Part shown: in pieces, positions 23,344 through 37,299 of the stretch
Numbering within the stretch: position 1 is the stretch's first letter
Layout of the letters: the number at the start of each line of letters is the position of its first letter
From: Cherax quadricarinatus
Lineage: Eukaryota > Arthropoda > Malacostraca > Decapoda > Parastacidae
Reading direction: 5' to 3'
DNA length: 64,000 bases
Assembly: GCF_038502225.1 (NCBI RefSeq)
Contig: NC_091357.1
Coordinates: 9,783,639-9,847,638 of the forward strand
Notes under the pieces: generated by a model
Seen by the model: only the letters and a program-made list of their open reading frames with translations
The model's database searches: none
Told to the model about the DNA's origin: nothing
Position numbers and translations under genes: made by a program

Positions 23344-23497
23344 ACTCAAGAAATCGTAATGACACGATTGCAAACAAACCATACCCCCGGCCGGGATTGA
23401 ACCCGTGGTCATAGTCTCAAAACTCCAGCCCGTCGCGACGGGCTGGAGTTTTGAGACTCTATGACCGCGGGTTCAATCCCGGCCGGGGGTATGGTTT
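23344..23497 (-). mobile_element. Fold-back tRNA-derived SINE (copy A) with 12-bp TSD
   Basis: Two tRNA-like halves are joined head to head at GTCGCGAC. Each has the B-box-like GGTTCAATCCC (one half has GGGTTCAATCCC with a nearby change) and the stem flank GGCCGGGGGTATGG. The tail GCAATCGTGTCATTACGA is at the left end, so the element is on the minus strand. GAGAAAGTGGTG flanks it exactly (23332-23343 and 23498-23509). The inverted arms are near identical, so an RNA copy would be a single hairpin. No protein is encoded. Confidence 0.75.
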
Positions 23498-23509
23498 GAG
23501 AAAGTGGTG

Positions 23510-24035
23510 CTTTGATACAGAGGGACACTTAGGGAACACATATAAGCTTGTCATTAGCGGTTATTGTACATTTTTGTGTTGTCACTGTGTGAGGTGTCAG
23601 GTGTGAGGTAGGACAGGTGAAGCTGGCTTGGACCGAATTATGGTATGGTCAGCAATGCTGGGTGGTGTGACAGTCAGCAAGGTGCTGCAGGATCAGCAGA
23701 CCTGGGTGTATCAGTCAGGGCTTGGTGCATCTTTGGAATGGGCTGGAGCTGCTCTCCGCACTTTAGGATGTAAGGCAGCTGTCACACATACTGTATGACA
23801 CCTAGAGCATTCTCTTGTGGAGTGGGCTCCAGAACAATTATATGCTGTTTCTTATAAGTAATACTTAACACCCAGTTAAGAGCTAGGGTGTCATGGATAC
23901 AGCTAGAGAACACTGTTAACATCAGTCACACAGGTCTTTCCAACATATTACCAGCAGATTTCAGAAACTGGGCAACTTCCTGCTACAGATGCCGACTCAG
24001 TTGGGTTGTGATGGCATTATAACACGTAGGCCCTC
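23510..24035. other. Unassigned sequence
   Basis: No gene or known repeat recognised. Confidence 0.4.
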
Positions 24036-24130
24036 AGGCCACTAGCCAACACAGCCTGGTTGACCCGGTGGTTAACAGGGAAGCCTGGCCTCAGGACGGG
24101 AGAAGTCCTCAAAACCGGTCACAGATATAC
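24036..24130 (+). mobile_element. CR1-like 3'-end scrap
   Basis: 'cagcctggttgacccggtgg' then 'gaagcctggcctcaggacg' resembles the C-terminal end of the CR1-like family. Confidence 0.35.
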
Positions 24131-25215
24131 AAAGTAATCACCCCACTTGGGTCAGGGAGGGTCATAGCCACTTTAAACTCCCGATACAAACCCTAATCAC
24201 ATATCCATTAGGGGGTAGCCAATCTCTTCTGCCCCTAATGGTTATCCGAGTAATTAAACCGCAGGTAATATACCCTTCTTGTTAGGCCCCTTACATTAAT
24301 ACCGGCGGCTTTGCGCGGCGACACAGCCATTATTATAAAGCAAGCAGTGGGGAGCAGGTAGCAACAAGGCCGGAGGGGATTACTTCGGCATCAAATATGA
24401 ATGTATGGATTTAAATGAGTAGCAGATACCCAAGCCTGGGATTACACGGGCACCGTTGCGCTGAGCTGGGATTTACCGGAGGATTACTGTCGTAATTAAG
24501 TTTCCTCCGGCAGGCCAGCGGCGGTAAACGACCTGCGAGGGAGTCCCTAGTTAGAATCCCTCGTCAGGCAGGGTGAGAGCTGGGGGCACTTGGTCGTAAC
24601 TTGTGCCTCTAACTCGCTCTTTACTGAATTTACCGGGCAAGTAAGGTCTTAATTTAGTAACTGGGGTCTCATCATAGTAAACGAGGTATAAACACCATGC
24701 TTTACTAGCAACATACAGGTCTCGGGATAATAAACTCCTTGCTTTGCTAACAACATACAGGTGAAAAAGGCAACGAGCCGACAAGTTGATGAAAAGACAC
24801 TTATAAGAGCATAAAACCGTGTATCTGCCCTTGAGTGAAACATCGTTATAATAAACTCTAACAAAGTTACGCCATGCCACATCCTAGCTTTTGTTCGCAA
24901 GAACACAGCTGAAAATTATGCTTCCCGAAAATTCAGTATAAAGTCACTTCCCCCGTCCGCACACATTTCTATATTAAAGGATATCAGTGGCCAACAAGAA
25001 ACTATATCTTTGGCTATTACTGGACGTTGGTCCTCGGCGAAACTCAGGAATTATTGCATATTTTACGATACTTACAGCATATCTAACAGTATTTCTTGTG
25101 CAAATTGTTATTTTGGGAGATATTTGAAAAAAAAAAAAACTAATTTTGGCACGAATGCCGCGTTAGGACCAATCAACAGATACTATATGAGTCTTCGATG
25201 AGTTCATGTGTCTTG
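24131..25215. other. Unassigned sequence
   Basis: No recognised gene. The 109-codon minus frame at 24551-24880 has no domain and overlaps another frame. Confidence 0.35.
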
Positions 25216-25219
25216 GTTA

Positions 25220-25378
25220 TTATTATATTTATAGAGAAGCACTAAACCTGTAGGGGTTATGAAGAGCCCGAGGATCGGGAAGTAATCAGGTCTGATCCGA
25301 GAACAGGGAAGGGTAGCTCTAATTCCTTGAATTAAAAGCCCTTCACTGGGCATCAAGGAACCCTATCTATTCCTTGAA
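25220..25378 (+). mobile_element. GCGCTAAACCC-family retroposon
   Basis: ATT-rich start, then GAGAAGCACTAAACCTG, 'aatcaggtctgatccgagaa', 'ctctaattccttgaattaa' and GGCATCAAGGAACCC. Confidence 0.6.
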
Positions 25379-26490
25379 GGGATTAATTTATTAATGTAGT
25401 CATAATATCGTGTAGGAACAGCTGACAACCCACAATTTGAGAAGAAACTTTTTTAACGTTCCGGTAATCTTTTTGATGGTTGACTCTTGATCCAAAGAAA
25501 TTAAATTTCCTTCCTTTTGCTTGCATGAAATCTGACTGTTTCCCCATTTTCCCTAATGTTGCATGATTCCTACGGGGTTCAGCACTCCTCTATGAATGTA
25601 ATAATGTAAAATCTACTGTGTTCGAAAACATTAATGTCGATTTTTTACAGGGGCACTGAAATTACCGAGTGAAATTGGCTAGGCGTCAAATTGCTTAGCT
25701 TACCCGACTGCAAATTTTCCCAGACTAAGACATAATCAATTGCCTTGATATTAATAAATGAACTTCATACACCACTAAATTTCTTCAAACTTCACAAGCC
25801 ACGCTATAACTACAAATGGTTTGGATGTCGAGCGGGTGAATTTCAAATTAGGCTACGCTGCACAGCGATACTGGTGCAGAGATTCATTCAATACCAATTA
25901 CAACCCACCGCACACCTGCAAGCGCCTCCTCTGAGCATTATTTCCAGAAATTGGTTGAAGCCCGACTGTAAGGACTAGTATTTCAGTAAGCTTTGAACAC
26001 TATGTCGGAGCAGGCAGATGCTCTCGCCTCCCACTGAGTTATGTGTATCGTTGTGGAGAGAATAGATTAGCTAGTCTAGGATGTGTAGGTACAGTTCTGG
26101 TAACTCTACCCTGCTCTAACACGAATGCTGTAAACGTAAACCTGACCTGAGATCGAACCTAAGACCTGAAGTTATGAGCACATCTACGGTGCATATTGCT
26201 CTCCGGTGGGCAATGGCTCCCTGATTGCAATCCTTTAACCCACTTCGTTTTCTGAATCATTCCACTGGCGAACACTCGGGGTAATACTCACCTCTGAATA
26301 TTAATTAATAGCCACACCGTTTAAACTACCAGCATGCATTACTGTTCAAGATAAAAAAAATGTTTCTTCGCTGATGTAAGACTTATAACATAAAGGTATC
26401 ATTTCCATGAGGTACATGACGAAAATTACAAACTTTCTATCTCAAACTCTCACTCTTACACACACACAAACATAGATGTTGTCAGAAAGT
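25379..26490. other. Unassigned, with a minus GCGCTAAACCC scrap
   Basis: 25545-25610 reads on the minus strand as the 3' half of the family. No gene recognised. Confidence 0.35.
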
Positions 26491-26493
26491 GGA

Positions 26494-26672
26494 TTATTAG
26501 CATATTATAATCATGGGGGGGCGCTAAACCCATAGGATTGTACAGCGCATGTGTGGGGGAAGGGGGGGAATGGACGTCATTCAGGCTCAATTCAGGGAAC
26601 TGGAGCACAGATCCAATTCCCTAGATCAAAAGCCCCTCACCAGCGTCAAGAAACCTCCCTTGAGGGGTCAGG
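26494..26672 (+). mobile_element. GCGCTAAACCC-family retroposon
   Basis: Starts 'tattataatcatggg', then GGCGCTAAACCCATAGG, 'tgtacagcgc', 'attcaggctcaattcaggg', 'cagatccaattccctagatc' and 'cctcaccagcgtcaagaaac'. It closely matches 31525-31695. It reads as a short retroposon whose reverse complement ends in (ATT)n. Confidence 0.7.
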
Positions 26673-26854
26673 AAGTGGAACAATCTGGAGTAGGATGGCG
26701 GAGGCAAGATCCATACATAGCTTTAAGATGAGGTACGATAAGGCTCTTTGAGCAGGGAAAGAGTGGACTTAGTAATAACTAGCGAAGACGCGGGGTCAGG
26801 AGTTTTGAATCGACCCCTGCAACCACAAATAGGCGAGTACACTTGAAGTAGTAT

Positions 26855-27016
26855 GATAAACTTAAGTCCTGGAGGTGGGAAGCACAGTGCCTGCGCCCTG
26901 GTGTAGTGATATGTCGCAGTTTTTTAACTGTAGTGTAGGCGCGCCTCTGGCAAGTTAATGATGGAGTGAATGGTGATGAAAGTGTCTTCTTTTTCGGATC
27001 ACCCTGCCTTGAGGTA
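26855..27016 (+). mobile_element. RTE-like 3' UTR, plus orientation, A-tailed
   Basis: Matches the 3' UTR of the RTE-like copy at 28734-30070 ('ttaagtcctggaggtgggaa', 'agcacagtgcctgc', CTTTTTCGGATCACCCTGCC) and ends in a run of eight A after a mutated core. Confidence 0.6.
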
Positions 27017-28030
27017 ATGAAAAAAAAACTATTATCACAAAATGTAAGTCCAGTAGCTATGTGATTCATACGAAAGTGCTGTCCTTGTAATATACTTAAA
27101 ATTTCACAAGTCAACCATAACTAAGTTTTTTTTAATATAGCTATATATGCGAATCCATCTAATATTGTAGTACTTATTCACCCAGAAATTATTAGCCCTA
27201 ATACTGATGAGAGTTCTTGCATAAACAGTGAAAAATTATGTACTGACAACACAACATTAACTTTTAATGATAAGTATTGTCTCAGAGATTTGCCTATGTA
27301 GGCCAACTTCTATATATACTATTTCGAAAACATATTTTTGTGCAAAATTATGCAACGGAATTTGTCATACATATGTGTATGACATACTGTTGATTTTTAG
27401 CCTGTTCATTACATAAAACCCATTAACTTGGCTAAAAAAAATTAACTTATTCCCTTAATTAACTGCTGAAAAGAACTGCTCACTTCTCCTGGATGTACAC
27501 AGAAAAGACCAAGGTCGAGTCAAATAAAAATACACCTATAAATTATAAAATGTCACACTACTATAACAATAATAATATAACGAAAGACCTCAAGGATAGG
27601 AGGGGAAGGGGTAAAGTGTCTTGGTACTGGTGAATGCATCATAATCAAGGAAATTAGAGCTACCCTCCTATTCCTTATATGAAACCTGATGAGAACTTCA
27701 TGAATATTATTATTATTAATATAATATGTAATAATAATAATAATCCATAAATAATAATAAATAATCTATTTAAAAAACATTTACTGGGTTAAAACTGCAA
27801 GACCCCTTAAATTTAACACGATGTCATAATACTGACAGATAAAAATACACTAAGAAATATCTCAGAACATAATGACAAGGATAGATGCTAGAGACTAGCC
27901 TTTTTAAAACATTTCCTTCAAGAGGGAACTGGGTATGTTCAAGTTAGTTCCTGATCAGCAAGGCAGTGTTGCCTGCGCTTATCTGTGCGCTACTGGCGCC
28001 AAGAACCAGACTGATCTTTCAATCTATCAA
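27017..28030. other. Mostly unassigned; AAT repeat inside
   Basis: 27700-27775 is a degenerate (TAA)n tract. 27590-27695 has loose GCGCTAAACCC-family words ('ggaaattagagctaccctcc'). 27955-28025 is a CR1-like 3' scrap ('ctgatcagcaaggcagtg'). Confidence 0.4.
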
Positions 28031-28034
28031 TTCG

Positions 28035-28245
28035 TTCGCCAATATTATTATTATTATTATTTATTTTTATGCTTAAAAATAATACGCTAAACCTGTATGG
28101 GTCACACAATATTCCTCATAAAACCTGTGATCTTTTCAACAGACCCTTTAAGGACGGTTCCTTGATGCCGGTGAGGGACTGTTGATCCAAGGAATTGTAG
28201 CCACCCTCCCCTTCCTCGGATCTAATCTGATTACCTCCTGTTTAT
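28035..28245. mobile_element. Rearranged GCGCTAAACCC-family sequence
   Basis: An ATT run and 'aatacgctaaacctgtatgg' are plus-oriented. The second half ('ttccttgatgccggtgaggg', 'gatccaaggaattgtagcca') is minus-oriented, so two pieces meet in opposite orientations. Confidence 0.5.
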
Positions 28246-28351
28246 CCTGGCTTGGTATGAGGATTAAGGGTTTATCGTTTCTCCATATATAAAATAAATA
28301 TTAGGTAGGACAAACAGGCAAGGAACTAAAAAAATAATTGGGCATCGAAAA

Positions 28352-30070
<1,719 letters not shown>

Positions 30071-30194
30071 AAATATATATATATTATATATATATATATA
30101 CATATATGTATATACATATATATATATATATACATATATGTATATACATATATATATATATATATACATATATGTATATACATATATATATATA
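30071..30194. repeat. TATA/TGTATATACA compound microsatellite
   Basis: Three repeats of a 'tatacatatatgtatatacat' word are set in TA tract. It borders the 5' truncation of the RTE-like copy. Confidence 0.9.
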
Positions 30195-30670
30195 GGTAGT
30201 AGGTTGGTAGACAGCAACCGCCCAGGGAGGTACTACCGTCCTGCCAAGTGAGTGTAAAACGAAAGCCTGTAATTGTTTTACATGATGGTAGGATTGCTGG
30301 TGTCCTTTTTTCTGTCTCATGAACATGCAAGATTTCAGGTATGTCTTGCTACTTCTACTTACACTTAGGTCACACTACACATACATGTACATGCACATAT
30401 ATACACACCCCTCTGGGTTTTCTTCTATTTTCTTTCTAGTTCTTATTCTTGTTTATTTCCTCTTATCTCCATGGGGAAGTGGAACAGAATTCTTCCTCCG
30501 TAAGCCATGCGTGTTGTAAGAGGCGACTAAAATGCCGGGAGCAAGGGGCTAGTAACCTCTTCTCCTGTATATATTACTAAATGTAAAAGGAGAAACTTTC
30601 GTTTTTCCTTTTGGGCCACCCCGCCTCAGTGGGATACGGCCGGTGTGTTGAAAGAAAGAAATATATATAT
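30195..30670 (+). mobile_element. Non-autonomous element with RTE-like 3' core
   Basis: Non-coding on the plus strand. It ends 'ttttgggccaccccgcctca' then GTGGGATACGGCCGGTGTGT, 'tgaaagaaagaaa' and (TA)5. The core is the same stem-loop that ends the RTE-like copies, but the rest differs. It may be a SINE-like parasite of the RTE or an RTE subfamily 3' UTR. The 110- and 80-codon minus frames across the TA tract are not genes. Confidence 0.5.
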
Positions 30671-31255
<585 letters not shown>

Positions 31256-31351
31256 CAATCCTAACAAAGTTTCCCATAGTTAATTTGGCAAATCAAGATT
31301 AAGAGCTGAATTCTGCTGAGAATGGTAATATTTTGGTTCACAGAAACTTAC

Positions 31352-31405
31352 CTTGATGTGGTACGGAAGATAAAGGTAAATCACAACACACAAGATAACT
31401 TTCAT
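31352..31405 (-). CDS. Candidate first coding exon (signal peptide)
   Basis: On the minus strand ATG at 31405-31403 opens 18 codons, MKVILCVVIYLYLPYHIK, a hydrophobic signal-peptide-like stretch, ending exactly at a strong donor AAG|GTAAGT (GT at 31351-31350). It ends in phase 0, the phase needed to join the PKD exon at 1388-1262. A possible acceptor (TACTCTACAG) lies upstream at about 31490. It could be the start of a nested secreted-protein gene or an internal promoter isoform of the PKD gene. There is no transcript evidence. Confidence 0.3.
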
Positions 31406-31524
31406 TTTCACGGTCAGGCAATAGCCATCACCTCGTTACAACGTTCTCATGGTAATATATCAGTAAGTTCACAGTTTATGCGCAAGATACCACTGTAGAG
31501 TACTTTTCAATTCTGTTTTGATTA

Positions 31525-31695
31525 TTATTATTATTATTATAATCAAGGGGGAAGCGCTAAACCCGGAGGATTATACAGCGCCTGTGGGGGGGGATGTGGA
31601 AGGCATTCAGGCTTAATTCGGGGAACTGGAGCACAGATCCAATTCCCTAAATCAAGAGCCCCTCACCAACATCAAGGAACCTTCCTTGAGGGGAT
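31525..31695 (+). mobile_element. GCGCTAAACCC-family retroposon, best copy
   Basis: (ATT)n, then 'aatcaagggggaagcgctaa', 'acccggaggattatacagcg', 'ttcggggaactggagcacag' and 'aagagcccctcaccaacatc', ending 'aggaaccttccttgagggg'. No coding frame. Read on the minus strand it ends in (AAT)n, like a retroposon tail. Confidence 0.7.
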
Positions 31696-31957
31696 TCTGT
31701 TTTGAGAAAAATAAGTTGCAAGACCAACAGCATTCTATGACTGCCTTATTTTCCACTTCGTGTACTTTTTCACAAGTTTTATTTACATACACACACAAAA
31801 ATACTGTAATTCATGATAATATTGTTGAATGAAAAATTTTTCCGTAAAGATGAAGAATACTAACAAAAATAGTCTTCGGTCACGCCGACACAAGCCAATC
31901 CCTGCGGCATTTAATTCTTTTTTCTTACTTTTCATTGCACTTCTTATCACCACTTAC

Positions 31958-32110
31958 CTCTCAAAAGTGACCCAGGGCAGCGCCCTGGAGTATGCATTCA
32001 CTACGACATGTTAATGTTTTTTTCACACGACACACGAAACGAAAAAAAAATTATGAGAGGAATCAGTACTGCGGCGTCCAACATGGCGACGTGCACAGCA
32101 GTGTTGCCAG
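31958..32110 (-). promoter_or_regulatory. Candidate CpG-rich promoter / first exon
   Basis: 32070-32125 is unusually CpG-rich (GCGGCG, CGACG, CTCGCGAAAG) and holds CAACATGGCGACG, a YY1-like promoter motif, on the plus strand. On the minus strand the segment ends at a strong donor GAGAG|GTAAGTGG (GT at 31957-31956). It may be a bidirectional promoter with a non-coding first exon for the signal-peptide exon at 31352-31405. Short frames on both strands begin here (for example MATCTAVLPELAKV on plus). Confidence 0.3.
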
Positions 32111-32125
32111 AACTCGCGAAAGTTC

Positions 32126-33100
32126 GTGGGTTAAAGAAATTCAAAGCCTATTGATTATTCAGTGTCTTTAAGTCTGTATGTTACCTGTTCAACACCAGTC
32201 AAAAACACTTTGATCCCTGAAATAAATATCAAAGTAAACTCTCTATAAAACTATTATTATTTAAGCCACATAGTAATATCTAACTAAATCCAAAAATAAC
32301 AATATGAGCCTAAATATTTTTAATCAAGCTCATCAAGTAATTTTTTCTTTTTTTAATTAAGCTTTATTACTACTAAGGATATATATGAAAATATTTCATG
32401 TTATTCGAGGCTCATTGGCATACCAAACCTCTATGTATTCGATCTAGCAAATGACCCGTTTATGACCTACTCACCAATCTTTCAACGTCAGAAGGCAGCA
32501 TTAATATTTTTCACACAATCTGGACACTATGAATTAGAAAGGACTTAACCACACCCATCTCAGGAAAACATTTTTCCCTGTTTCTGCCTTGCATGCAACA
32601 TTTTCCCCATGGGTCTGATTCTCACCCATCAATGAGGGTTTTCCCCGAGTCTGGGAACACTGCTGACGTGGCGCCAATGTTTACTTGAAAGTTGATACCA
32701 ACGCCCCGAAAAGAAATTGATATTTTAAACTCGCAACAAATTAAGTGCGAATACGCTTAACTAGAATTTCGCCACACGATGCCTGATTTAAGCTTAATAG
32801 ATGAATTCACTACAGCGATGTAAATAAATGAAAAAAAAAACTGTAGCCAGCAAAACCGTTTTTGAATCGTTCTCACTCAGCCTCGCTCCAGCAAATTGAA
32901 TCAAAGGACGGGTCTTTGAAGGACACAGCTTTCCTGAACCTTCAAATTATTAACGCTGCGGATTGAGCAAGGAGGAAATGAGGTGTTTTCAAGTTGGTGC
33001 GTGAGAAGAAAACAGGATTTGTGCGAGAAAGGCTAAATCATCAAAGTGTGTTCCGCTTTCTTTTTTTACTGATAATCCTAGCTTATTTTTCAAAATCTAT
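32126..33100. other. Unassigned AT-rich sequence
   Basis: No gene or recognised repeat. Confidence 0.4.
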
Positions 33101-33168
33101 TTTCGAAGGAACATTGCAATAGGCCTATTGGTCCATGTTAGGCAGGTTGAATTCACTCCCAAACAACT

Positions 33169-33213
<45 letters not shown>

Positions 33214-33380
33214 GTACTCATATACAACAGGCCTAGTGTCTAATCGACATGTGCCTAGGACAAAATGGTAACTAACTAACCCACTCATATACTTGTTCAA
33301 CCTATATTGCAAGCTACCCCGAGTTCTGGCCGCCCCAACGATGTTACCTAGGAGTTTGTTCCAATTATCTACAGCTAACT
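33101..33380 (-). pseudogene. CR1/Jockey-like RT C-terminal relic
   Basis: Minus-strand words match the 3' end of the RT relic at 53640-54529 ('ggcctattggtccatgttag', 'ccactcatatacttgttcaa', 'gagtttgttccaattatcta'). It is interrupted by an (AC)n run. Confidence 0.5.
33170..33210. repeat. (AC)n microsatellite
   Basis: About 20 AC units inside the RT relic. Confidence 0.95.
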
Positions 33381-33401
33381 GTAACTACTTCTAAGTAACT
33401 C

Positions 33402-33485
<84 letters not shown>
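33402..33485. repeat. (CT)n microsatellite
   Basis: About 41 CT units. Confidence 0.97.
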
Positions 33486-33488
<3 letters not shown>

Positions 33489-33509
33489 ATTTCTCTCTAT
33501 CTATCTAGC

Positions 33510-33640
33510 TATAAGTAAGTTTATTCAGCTATACACAAACACAGTTACATAGATTATCATACATAGCAGCATATGAGTAAAGAACCTAGGATAACCCAAA
33601 AAAGTCTGTGACTTATTTCCATCGGGGTCCTATCTTTTTA
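33510..33640 (+). repeat. Dispersed repeat, copy 2 (partner 13480-13640)
   Basis: Shares 'acacagttacatagattatc', 'catagcagcatatgag' and 'aacctaggataacccaaaaa' with the partner. Confidence 0.6.
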
Positions 33641-34345
33641 CCTTTTATGGCGTAGTCTGTTCTGCTTCTGCTCTCGCATCAGAATTATATTGCCCACTCC
33701 TTCTCTGCTTTTACTCAGTTGCTCATACAAAGATTTATCACTATCTCTCTCATTTCTCCCTTTCGTTATACTTGTAGTCGGGTTAACATATTCTTACCTA
33801 CTACCTCTATATTCTTGGCAACAGATTTTAACCTCTCCATTCTCTCACTCGTTTTATTGCCTTAGTTATACATCAAGTTGGTTTAGTGCTAAGGTGGGCT
33901 TAAACCAGCCCACCTTAGCAGTGTCTTGTGACCGTCATGTCTCCGGTGTATATGTAGTACCGTCAGGATCAAAGGCCAGATAGAGTGATATCATAAAAGA
34001 CGACCAAATGGCCGCTGAAGTGGCAGATGAGAACATTTGCGTCCCAGGGTTCGTTAACTGTGTCTTCATTAATAGCAAGTGCGAGGGGCGGCTTTGTCAG
34101 CGTTCTGGGAGCCACCCATTCCCACCACCGCCACTACCATAGTGTATATAAAATATAAAATATAAAAAAATTGTCTTTGAACAATGATCATACTAGAAGT
34201 CACGCCTACACACTAATCTCTCGGTTTACTGTATATGCAGAGATACACGCTTTCTTGGTGTACAAAAATTGATACAAAATCGCATATGAACATACCAACG
34301 AGGACGAAGACTTTTCCGGATTAACTCCGAAGGATTGATTACCCA
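33641..34345. other. Unassigned sequence
   Basis: Contains an inverted pair TTTAGTGCTAAGGTGGGC / GCCCACCTTAGCAGTG at 33885-33925. No gene recognised. Confidence 0.35.
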
Positions 34346-34560
34346 AGATACTTCAAGAAATGCAAGCAGTGTGGCTTATTTCCACTAGGATCCTTAGGCC
34401 ACTTTCTTTAGGATACCACTCACAACAACAAGCTAACTCCTAGGCATCTGTTGAATGCTGGGTGAACAAAGGCAGTAGGTGTAAGGAGACTCGTCATGCT
34501 TATCGCCTCGCCTGGGGATCGAACCCAGCTATGAGTACAGCAATGTTACTCAGACCAAAA
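34346..34560 (-). mobile_element. Probable tRNA-derived SINE
   Basis: On the minus strand GGGTTCGATCCCCAGGCG is a B-box-like tRNA half, followed by 'cttacacctactgcctttgt' and 'tcacccagcattcaacag', resembling the post-tRNA body of the SINE at 49231-49351. The A-box side is weak. Confidence 0.45.
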
Positions 34561-34639
34561 ACGCACTGAAGGAGAGCTATGTACTCAAGTAAGTGGAGCA
34601 CTCAGCAGCAGGAAGCACTCTAGCCAAGCCTCGCAGCTA

Positions 34640-35470
34640 AATGATACACACGGTGTCGCGTTTACATTAAAGTTTATACTCCTGAGAGACGTGCACACTT
34701 TTTGGCTGGAAAAATGAGTGTATTTACATAGCGAGCGAGTGTAAACAATGCGGGAAGAGCCAAGCGTTGAGTGTCTCGGTATATTTATCTTCTCTCAAGC
34801 GTGTGTTTCTTGGAGACTAAACGTAATGCTTCTGCTCTCTCCCAGATGTGTGTGTTTGACTGGCTTCGTGTTCCCGCCCTCTGACAGAGTAAGTTGATAA
34901 CCTGAATTGAATATTAATGTTGAATGTCTCTGCTCACGACATCAGAGCCGCAGTGTGTATTCACAAGCAGGAAAAATGTATATTATGAACTGAATGCCGC
35001 TGTGAACGTGTTTAAAGGAACCCACATGGCAAGTTAATAACAACAAATTGAACGATACATTAGAATAAATGCCTGTTCTGTGTTTTGCAAAGCTAACATG
35101 AAAAACTGATGATATGAAATGAATGAGAGTTAAAGAAATGCCTCTTCTGTGTACTTAGGAAATGTCATAAAAAGGTTGACACTCCTGAAGACAAATTAAT
35201 GCCTACTCTCCTGGTCATAAAGAAATGTAGTGAAAGGTTAATAAGATGAAGTGAGACCTAAGGACACGTTCCGGGTCCCTAAAAAATATTAATTCCGTCC
35301 CTCACTACGTGTGGGCTTCGAACTCATGGAGAGCCATCCCTAAAACTGGCAGGCTAGTTCGCTAGAAATGCATCTCATTAGAGGGCTTATTACGCCGGCA
35401 TAGTACAGTGTACTCGAATTCCAGCCTTTATATGAGTTGTTTAAAATCGTGTTATTAAGATTAGATTTAT
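34640..35470. other. Unassigned; short exon-like stretch
   Basis: TCTGCTCTCTCCCAG at 34838-34852 is a good plus-strand acceptor, and CAGA|GTAAGTTG at about 34889 a good donor. The 36 bases between are open in one frame. Too short to call. Confidence 0.25.
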
Positions 35471-35479
35471 TAATCCAGC

Positions 35480-35775
35480 ATGCTAGGATGTTTGCCAGGA
35501 TAAATGCCTTTTTTTGGTCCGATATTTTCAGCACCTTATTTATATTCCCTTTATTCCTGTTTTCCATTTGTATACCACAGTCATATCCTCCCTAAGTGTA
35601 CATGTTTCCAGAGAGTGCAGATTCAATGCCTACGGCAGGAATGGTTTCTTATATATAGGATTAACTTCGTCATCCTTCTCTGCGCAATTTCCAGTGCATT
35701 TATGTTCATTCTGTAATATGGAGACCAGAACTCAGCAACGTAATCTAAATGAGACCTAACTAAAGACATAGTATA
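35480..35775 (-). pseudogene. CR1/Jockey-like RT C-terminal relic
   Basis: Matches 54200-54470 on the minus strand ('gtaatatggagaccagaact', 'gcattcttcctgccgtaggc'-type words, LENIQRRM-like region damaged). Confidence 0.45.
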
Positions 35776-35859
35776 AAGTTGAAGCATAAATTTATTATGA
35801 ACACTTATATTTTATTGAGAGCACTTATGCACTGTTGTCTTGGCTTTACATTTCTGTTA

Positions 35860-36215
35860 ACCCGGACTGTTAAAAATCCACCCTGCACACAAAAAAGAAG
35901 AGAGAAAAGACAGGTAAGGCGACGAACACACGGGAGATTTAACGCGACAGAAGGACTGGCGAGAAAGCCGAGAAAGGACAAGCCTCCCCCCGGTGCGGGT
36001 GTTGCACTGGTTCACATGGAGAGAGGCAAGTGGTGCCTGAAATGTGGTAAATGTGGCACCAGTGACCCCAGGCTCCTCGTACATCTCCTCGGGGGAAGAG
36101 GGGGACACCTCCTGCTGCCTGCTGCTCTGGCCTGAAGAGCAGGAAGGAAGCAGAAAGAGAGCGTGTGTGTATGTGTTTGTTTTCACGGAATGGGAGGATT
36201 CGAACCATGGCAAGC
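35860..36215 (-). CDS. GC-rich open region, possible exon
   Basis: GC-rich relative to the flanks. A pyrimidine-rich acceptor (TTCCTTCCTGCTCTTCAG) lies at its minus-strand start. The frame after it includes QEVSPSSPEEMYEEPGVTG, mixed composition. Other frames are also open and no clear donor was found. I cannot assign a family. Confidence 0.2.
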
Positions 36216-36654
36216 TCTGGTATTTTACCTGGATCTATGCTCTGTCTCCGAAGAATGTTGAATGCCAGTGCTAGTGACATTGTGCGTTTCTTTATAAATA
36301 ATTACATGAATCAGGCTCTGCTGCTGCTGAATGTGTGGCCATATTTTCTGTTTCCTATTGGAATACTGGAGATTTGTGCTTATGTCAGATATAAGAGGGT
36401 AGGCAGAGATAATGAAGCTATCTGGAGTCTCAACTCTCCTCTCGTTTAGTTGACTGCTGAACAATGATTTATACTGGTTCAAAATTTTGCTTATTTCTCT
36501 TTTCGTCATAGGTATAAGAACCTCCTGAGAGTAGTGGGTTAATTCCAGGGAAAGGAAAGGCTTGATCTGAATTTTGCGTAAGTGTAGAAATATTTATATT
36601 TTCTTTTTATCAATTTCCTGAACGACTTTTATTTTTGTTCCTTTTGCGTTTCTT

Positions 36655-36730
36655 CCGCCTGGTGTGAACGTTTCGGCTCCTGCTCTATGGCGATGATCCC
36701 TTGATGTACTGTGAACTATCGTTATTGTGG
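36655..36730 (-). mobile_element. Hammerhead-like relic, minus
   Basis: The minus strand reads ATAGAGCAGGAGCCGAAACG, with 'catcaagggatcatcgcc' before it: the GAAACG block after a decayed hairpin. Confidence 0.3.
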
Positions 36731-37299
36731 CGTGACATGTGCTGGTCTTCAAGCAACCCAGTTGCCGGGTCACTTCATGGACAAGACCCGGGCCGGGACT
36801 ACACCAGCGAACCGTATACATCTCTTAGCAGAACATTTTCTACATGTCTTAATCATTTCTGCATTCAGCGTTTCCACGCACCGGTGTTGGTTAAGAGTGC
36901 TGAGGATAGTTATCCATATCTTTCAGACATCGAAAAAAAATAGACAACATTCCCATGCACGCAGCACCTGGGCCAGTCTCGAGACTCTTCAGTGATCAAC
37001 AAATGCAAACTACCACTAGCATGCGTATTTAGTGATCAATGGCTTAAAAGGTGCAAACACAGAGCCTCTGTACAAAGGAGGCGGAATAGCGAAAGCAAAA
37101 AATTACAGCCCATTAGCACTAACATCACGTATCTTTAAGTGTTTGAAAGGATGCCGATTACCAAATCACTGACCTACAAACCCAGATCAACATAAATTTA
37201 GAGCAGGAATATTATGTTTGTCACACTTGTTCGATCATCATAACAAAATCAATGAAACTTTGGAAGGAAAACAAAATGTAGATATGGTATACCTTTACC

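Noticed and set aside
23382..23492. Functional tRNA gene
   Set aside because: The tRNA-like halves are inverted dimers with target duplications and a shared tail, so they are SINEs; no complete cloverleaf was derived.
30071..30217. N-terminal extension of the RTE frame (Tyr/Ile repeats)
   Set aside because: It is a translation of a TA microsatellite; real homology starts at MDLEKAYD.
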